Below are positions 13,786 through 17,251 of a stretch of 17,251 nt of DNA, in pieces. The translations under genes and the position numbers were made by a program. Every line of letters begins with the position of its first letter. Within the stretch, counting starts at the first letter, position 1. The notes beneath the pieces were generated by a model. The model had not been told where the DNA came from. It saw only the letters and a program-made list of their open reading frames with translations, and ran no database searches. The stretch is from Desulfuromonas sp. (GTDB lineage Bacteria; Desulfobacterota; Desulfuromonadia; Desulfuromonadales; SZUA-401). The stretch spans positions 1-17,251 of the forward strand of contig PKUI01000141.1 in assembly GCA_002869605.1 (NCBI GenBank). Direction: 5' to 3'.

Positions 13786-14568
13786 ATGACTTTCGACAAC
13801 CTGTTACTTGAGATTTCCGAACAGATTGCCACCATCACCATCAATCGCCCGCAGGCGATGAACGCCCTCTCACCCGACACCATTCGTGAGCTCGGCGCCG
13901 TGATCAAACTACTCCAGGAGCGCGACGACGTTCACGTGATCCTGATCACTGGCGCCGGAGACAAGGCCTTTGTCGCCGGTGGTGACATCTCAACCTTCGC
14001 CGAAGCTGGACCACTGGAAGCGCGCGGGTTTGCTCTGCTCGCCCACAACGTGCTACAGATGATCGAAACCGGCAGCAAACCGGTCATCGCCGTGCTCAAT
14101 GGCTACACCCTCGGCGGTGGCTGCGAATTGGCGATGGCGTGCGACGTCCGCCTGGCGAGCGACAAGGTCAAAATTGGCCAGCCCGAGGTCAACATCGGCA
14201 TCATTCCGGGGTGGGGCGGCACCCAGCGCCTGCCGCGCTTGATCGGCAAGGGGCTCGCCCTGGAGATGATCATGACCGGAGAGATGATCGACGCCGCCGA
14301 GGCGCATCGCATCGGGCTGGTCAACAAGGTCTACCCGGCGGATCAGCTGATGGAAAAAGCGCGCGAACTGGCAGGCAAAATCGCCGCCAAGGGGCAGGTA
14401 TCGATTCGCCTCACCAAGGAAGCCGTGCAGAGGGGGCTGGAGCTCGACCTCGAACACGCCAACCGCTACGAGGCCGACCTGTTTGCGCTCTGTTTCGACA
14501 CCGAGGACCAGAAGGAAGGAATGCGTGCCTTCCTCGAGAAGCGCAGCGCAGAGTTCAAACACAAATGA
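13786..14568 (+). CDS. Enoyl-CoA hydratase / crotonase (short-chain)
   Basis: 260 residues, full length, 15 bases after the acuI-like gene with GGGAG as ribosome binding site. Crotonase landmarks are INRPQAMNALS (19-29), the oxyanion-hole segment KAFVAGGDIS (60-69), NGYTLGGGCELAMACD with catalytic Glu114, and GQPEVNIGIIPGWGGTQRLPR with catalytic Glu134. Having both Glu points to a true hydratase/dehydratase of the 3-hydroxybutyryl-CoA (Crt) or 3-hydroxypropionyl-CoA (AcuH-like) kind rather than an isomerase. It may act with the upstream reductase on crotonyl- or acryloyl-CoA. The exact substrate cannot be told from the sequence. Confidence 0.9.
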   Translation: MTFDNLLLEISEQIATITINRPQAMNALSPDTIRELGAVIKLLQERDDVHVILITGAGDKAFVAGGDISTFAEAGPLEARGFALLAHNVLQMIETGSKPVIAVLNGYTLGGGCELAMACDVRLASDKVKIGQPEVNIGIIPGWGGTQRLPRLIGKGLALEMIMTGEMIDAAEAHRIGLVNKVYPADQLMEKARELAGKIAAKGQVSIRLTKEAVQRGLELDLEHANRYEADLFALCFDTEDQKEGMRAFLEKRSAEFKHK

Positions 14569-14574
14569 GGAAAC

Positions 14575-15531
14575 ATGCCTCAGTGGCCCACGACATATGA
14601 TCCGCGTGAACTCAGACAACTGAGCGAAAGCGCCGCGCCTGCGACCATCGACTGGCTGAGCAGCCACAACCTCAGCCACCTCGCCGAGGCGCTCGAACGT
14701 TTTTACCTCCCCCTGGCGCTCACCGTTCACCACTGGCGCAGTAAGCGTAAAACGCCCCTGGTCTTCGGCATCGCAGGGGGCCAGGGGAGCGGCAAATCGA
14801 CCCTCGCCGCGCTGCTCGCGCAGATTCTCAAGCAGGGCTTCGGCTACCAGGTCGCCCGTCTATCCCTCGACGATCTCTACTACCCGCACGCCTATCGGCA
14901 GGAGCTGGGCGACAACATCCACCCGCTGCTGGCCACCCGCGGCGTTCCCGGCACCCACGACGTGCAGCTCGGCATCGACCTGATCCACCAGCTTAGCCAT
15001 CTCGGGGCCGGACAGCAGATGCGCCTGCCGCGCTTCGACAAAGCCCACGACGAGCGCCTGCCGGTTGACAAGTGGCCAACAGTGAACGGTCCACTCGATA
15101 TCATCCTCTTTGAGGGATGGTGCCTCGGTGCCCGCCCGCAACCGGAATACGCGCTGAAGATCGCGGTCAACAACCTCGAAGAGTGTGAAGACGCCGAGCT
15201 GATCTGGCGCAGCTTCGTCAACCGTCACCTCGCCTCCGACTACGCCGAGCTGTTCACCCTGCTCGACAGGCTGCTGTTTCTCCAGGCCCCGAGCTGGGAG
15301 AGCGTCTTTATCTGGCGCCAGCAGCAGGAGCAGCAGCTCGTCGCCGCCACCCCCGACATCGAGGGAACACGGATCATGGACGAGCCGCAACTGCGGCGCT
15401 TTGTCTCCCACTACGAACGTATCACCCGCCTGATGCTGGCCACCACTCCTCACAGTGCTGATATCTGCGTTGAACTAGGCGTCGGCCACGAGATCACCTC
15501 AATCAATTTCGGCAATGAGCTCGCCTCGTAA
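14575..15531 (+). CDS. D-glycerate 3-kinase-like P-loop kinase (plant-type / YggC group)
   Basis: 318 residues, starting six bases after the crotonase stop with GAGGAAA as ribosome binding site. Walker A is GIAGGQGSGKST (65-76). Then come SLDDLYYPHAYRQELGDNIHPLLATRGVPGTHDVQLG, PRFDKAHDERLP and DIILFEGWCLGARPQP, and later SWESVFIWRQQQEQQL. This set is that of plant-type D-glycerate 3-kinase (COG4240), a distant relative of uridine kinase and pantothenate kinase. The enzyme makes 3-phosphoglycerate from D-glycerate. Its place at the end of an acyl-CoA operon is unusual. It may simply be co-transcribed, or the true substrate may be another small hydroxy acid. Confidence 0.85.
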   Translation: MPQWPTTYDPRELRQLSESAAPATIDWLSSHNLSHLAEALERFYLPLALTVHHWRSKRKTPLVFGIAGGQGSGKSTLAALLAQILKQGFGYQVARLSLDDLYYPHAYRQELGDNIHPLLATRGVPGTHDVQLGIDLIHQLSHLGAGQQMRLPRFDKAHDERLPVDKWPTVNGPLDIILFEGWCLGARPQPEYALKIAVNNLEECEDAELIWRSFVNRHLASDYAELFTLLDRLLFLQAPSWESVFIWRQQQEQQLVAATPDIEGTRIMDEPQLRRFVSHYERITRLMLATTPHSADICVELGVGHEITSINFGNELAS

Positions 15532-15930
15532 CCAGCTCCTCGCGAATGCTTTTGATCTTCGACTAGCTGTACGCACAATTCTTGATTCACTTGGGAATAT
15601 AAACCCAGGTGATGCCTCGCCCGCAGACATCGCAATTTCCAGTGGGACAGATCAAAAACTCTAAGTCTTTGATTGTTCCACGGCCCGTGGGGCCCCGTGT
15701 GCAGTCACCGAGTGGCGGAATTTTAATCTTGTCGTTTCGCGAGCACGCGAGCCGACTGGATTAAAACTTCCGGTCAGCGAGGGAACCCGATCGTCGGGTG
15801 ACGTAGGTCGGGGTGGTTTCTTTTGCTTACTTTTCTTTGCCACTCAAAGAAAAGTAAGGCGTTGCCGGGCGCCCCCGGCGGTGTTGGCTGAGGGGACTGC
15901 AATTTAGGGATCCCTTACCCCCCTCATTCT
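15532..15930. repeat. Hairpin-rich intergenic repeat element
   Basis: No convincing gene. The stretch is packed with inverted repeats. TTTTGATCT (15550-15558) pairs with AGATCAAAA (15649-15657) around TCACTTGGG/CCCAGGTGA (15587-15595, 15604-15612). CCACG-GCC-CGTGG is at about 15679-15691. A nested hairpin fills 15716-15772: CGGAA-TTTTAATC, GTCG, TCGCG, loop AGCA, then each complement in order. CCCGA-TCG-TCGGG lies near 15787-15799. A perfect 14-bp stem of CTTACTTTTCTTTG (15826-15839) pairs with 15845-15858. GCCGGG/CCCGGC is at 15864-15879. The TTACTTTTCTTTG...CAAAGAAAAGTAA part is familiar as a dispersed repeat in several proteobacteria. A 60-codon minus-strand frame (15843-15661) inside it is a by-product of the repeat. 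Confidence 0.6.
15716..15772. repeat. Long nested hairpin
   Basis: Four successive paired blocks around the loop AGCA (15742-15745). TCGCG/CGCGA is innermost, GTCG/CGAC next across a 2x2 internal loop, TTTTAATC/GATTAAAA next across another 2x2 loop, and CGGAA/TTCCG outermost with one bulged C at 15767. The regular symmetry indicates a selected structure, either RNA or single-stranded DNA, not chance. Confidence 0.65.
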
Positions 15931-15967
15931 ACACAAAAGGCCCGGTCATCGACCGGGCCTTTTGTGT
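15931..15967. terminator. Bidirectional intrinsic terminator
   Basis: A perfect 17-bp stem, arms 15931-15947 and 15951-15967 (core AAAAGGCCCGGTC), with a 3-base loop. The A/T-rich outer parts give a T-run on either strand. It lies 22 bases after the stop of the minus-strand rhodanese and also closes the plus-strand side. Confidence 0.88.
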
Positions 15968-15988
15968 ATTCGAACAGCACATTTATCA

Positions 15989-16714
15989 TTATCTTTTCAA
16001 GATGGGTAATCCCGCGTCCTGCCACCCCTTGACGCCGCCACGCAGGCAGGAGATGTTGCTAAACCCCTTGCCGGCCAGGTAGCGTACCGCCGTTGGCCCA
16101 CGCTTGCCTTTCTGACAAACAATCGCCACTTCGGCGTCACGCGGGATCTCGTCGAGACGCGTTATCAGGTCATCGAGGGGGATGACCTGATAACGCGGAT
16201 GATCGATCCGCACATTGGAAACATCATCCGGGCGGATATCGATCAGTACCATTTGCGGATTCTGGGCAAGCTTCTCTTTAAGGGCTTCCGGACTGATGCT
16301 TTGGATCGAAGCGAGGGGAAGACGCTCAATCGTTTTGGTCGAGTAGCCCGCCTTGATCCACCCCGGCAGACCTTCGATGAAGGCATAGACATTCTTGTAG
16401 CCGAGCTCGACCGCCATATCCGCCGCCAATGGGCTGGCGGTACACTTGGTGCCCAGGCAGTAGAATACCATTTTGCGGTTTTTGTCAGCCGGCAGACTCG
16501 CCTCGAGCTGGTAAAGGGGAATGTTCACCGAGCCCTCGATATGCAGGTTGTTGTACTCGATGCGGCTCAGGGGAAAAACCACCAGTGGATCTTCGTGATC
16601 CATCATCTCCTTGACCCCCTTGGCGTCAATCTTCTGCCAACCGGCCGCAGCCACCGGAACCGAAATCACCACGAAAGCAAGAACCATTAGCCATACAACC
16701 ATCCGTTTCTGCAT
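15989..16714 (-). CDS. Exported tandem-domain rhodanese-like sulfurtransferase
   Basis: 241 residues from ATG 16714, chosen for the AAGGAG seven bases upstream; a longer start at 16768 would bury the signal peptide. The signal peptide is MQKRMVVWLMVLAFVVISVPVAAA (residues 1-24), so the protein is periplasmic or membrane-attached. The first rhodanese domain (about 28-126) has FYCLGTKCTAS with Cys86 at the active-site loop and a second Cys91, ending LPGWIKAGY. The second domain (about 138-240) has VLIDIRPDDV, IPLDDL, active-site VCQKGKRGPT with Cys200, then LRGGVKGWQDAG. Both domains keep a catalytic Cys, unlike many tandem rhodaneses with one inactive half. The second domain is clearly related to the product of 16956-17251. 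The likely role is periplasmic persulfide transfer. Confidence 0.88.
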   Translation of the reverse strand: MQKRMVVWLMVLAFVVISVPVAAAGWQKIDAKGVKEMMDHEDPLVVFPLSRIEYNNLHIEGSVNIPLYQLEASLPADKNRKMVFYCLGTKCTASPLAADMAVELGYKNVYAFIEGLPGWIKAGYSTKTIERLPLASIQSISPEALKEKLAQNPQMVLIDIRPDDVSNVRIDHPRYQVIPLDDLITRLDEIPRDAEVAIVCQKGKRGPTAVRYLAGKGFSNISCLRGGVKGWQDAGLPILKR

Positions 16715-16734
16715 TACAAAACTCCTTGCCTTGG

Positions 16735-16751
16735 CCCCGGAAGCACCGGGG
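16735..16751 (-). other. GC-rich hairpin in the rhodanese leader
   Basis: CCCCGG (16735-16740) and CCGGGG (16746-16751) form a 6-bp stem with loop AAGCA, about ten bases upstream of the ribosome binding site of the rhodanese gene. There is no T-run, so it is not a terminator. It could affect translation or mRNA stability. I see no known riboswitch here. Confidence 0.35.
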
Positions 16752-16891
16752 GCTATGTCACGCCACAACTATTAACGCTTCATAATAAAGCAAGGTTGAT
16801 GCCAGCTCCAACACAATTCAAGCATAAAAAAACAGCCCCATAGTGGGACCAAACCACTTAAATCTACGTGGATATACGGATGCGCTACGCG

Positions 16892-16922
16892 AAAAAACGG
16901 CCCCGGAACTTATCCGGAGCCG
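16892..16922 (-). terminator. Intrinsic terminator of the second rhodanese gene
   Basis: On the minus strand a 10-bp stem with one mismatch (16922-16913 with 16907-16898, core TCCGG/CCGGA), loop of five, then TTTTTT (16897-16892). It lies 33 bases after the stop at 16956. Confidence 0.8.
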
Positions 16923-16955
16923 CCCTGATCTCACATCTACTGCCAAGCCTTGACC

Positions 16956-17251
16956 TTAATCAATCGCCACCGGGTACCCTGCCTTCTTCCACGACTCGAC
17001 CCCTCCGGCGAGAACTACGACATTGTCAAAATGCTTGCCGAGCAGATAGCGCGCGGCCGTCGGCGCCCGCTTTCCTTTCTGGCAGCAAATAACCAGAGTC
17101 TCTCCCCGTGGCACCTCACGCCGCCGTGAAAACAGATCATCCAGGGGGATCGTAACCCGCCCGGGAGCATTAATGTACCCCTTGGCAACATCGTGCGGCT
17201 GGCGGACATCCAGGACCACCGTGTCCGGGTTCTTCTGCAGCCGTTCGGCCA
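16956..17251 (-). CDS. Rhodanese-like protein, 3' part only
   Basis: About 98 codons are visible and the frame stays open to the window edge, so the start is outside. The visible part is one rhodanese domain: AERLQKNPDTVVLDVRQPHDV, YINAPGRVTIPLDDLFSR, the active-site loop VICCQKGKRAPT with the catalytic Cys in CQKGKR, and VVLAGGVESWKKAGYPV. It matches the second domain of the neighbouring 15989-16714 protein closely (NPxxVLxDxR, IPLDDL, CQKGKRxPTAxRYL, GGVxxWxxAG), so the pair looks like a gene duplication. The order is this gene first, terminator, then the other, so they are probably separately transcribed. Whether this one also has a signal peptide and a first domain cannot be seen. Confidence 0.88.
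   Translation of the reverse strand, partial: AERLQKNPDTVVLDVRQPHDVAKGYINAPGRVTIPLDDLFSRRREVPRGETLVICCQKGKRAPTAARYLLGKHFDNVVVLAGGVESWKKAGYPVAID

Noticed and set aside
15661..15843. 60-codon minus-strand frame beginning MAKKSKQKKP
   Set aside because: It lies wholly within the hairpin-rich repeat, and its Lys/Pro-rich start is the translation of the repeat stem. No ribosome binding site was seen.

Overview
The window looks like chromosomal DNA of a Desulfuromonadales/Geobacterales-type deltaproteobacterium (Desulfobacterota). The clues are moderately high GC with Geobacter-like protein signatures, a PAS domain carrying a Cys-x(n)-CHT-x-x-CPL motif, a GEMM-I-type riboswitch with a GGGGCGGAAAGCC core, a candidate selenoprotein and periplasmic rhodanese/DsrE-type sulfur proteins. 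Species cannot be named from the sequence. There is no phage, insertion sequence, CRISPR or tRNA.

Layout. 1-60: the last 19 codons of a plus-strand gene, then a bidirectional terminator. 138-368: small membrane protein (minus). 573-3130: a polytopic membrane protein and an overlapping membrane histidine kinase (minus). 3250-5401: a minus-strand group read as small membrane selenoprotein -> sfsA -> tmcAL. 5603-6121: exported DsrE-like protein (minus) behind a riboswitch/terminator leader (about 6160-6290). 6491-6850: STAS/SpoIIAA-like protein (plus). 7050-8445: DUF302-like protein and an ACR3/bile-acid-type permease (plus). 8507-9949: MocR regulator (minus), divergent from a DUF2917 gene (10144-10401), with an elaborate repeat array between them. 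10538-10927: second STAS-like paralogue, convergent with a soluble PAS histidine kinase (10937-12097). 12248-12595: HxlR regulator, divergent from an acuI-like/enoyl-CoA hydratase/glycerate kinase operon (12772-15531). 15540-15880: hairpin-rich intergenic repeat. 15989-16714: exported double rhodanese. 16956-17251: the end of another rhodanese.

The two most interesting items were both hidden by simple ORF calling. First, a 70-codon reading frame at 5401-5189 is interrupted by one in-frame TGA at codon 33. A hairpin of bacterial SECIS type lies 12 nt downstream, frame and sequence character continue past the TGA, and the TGA falls exactly where a related Cys-containing membrane family (DUF6132-like, from memory) has its second conserved Cys. 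The stop codon overlaps the sfsA start (ATGA). Second, the leader of the DsrE-like gene folds as a GEMM-I (cyclic dinucleotide) aptamer whose 3' strand can alternatively form an intrinsic terminator.

Functional links (inference): the HxlR regulator with a conserved N-terminal Cys next to acuI/crotonase genes suggests an electrophile- or acrylate-responsive unit. The DsrE-like, selenoprotein and rhodanese genes point to envelope sulfur/selenium redox work. The first histidine kinase ends in a G9 homopolymer that changes its C-terminus, followed by a 15-bp REP-like palindrome.
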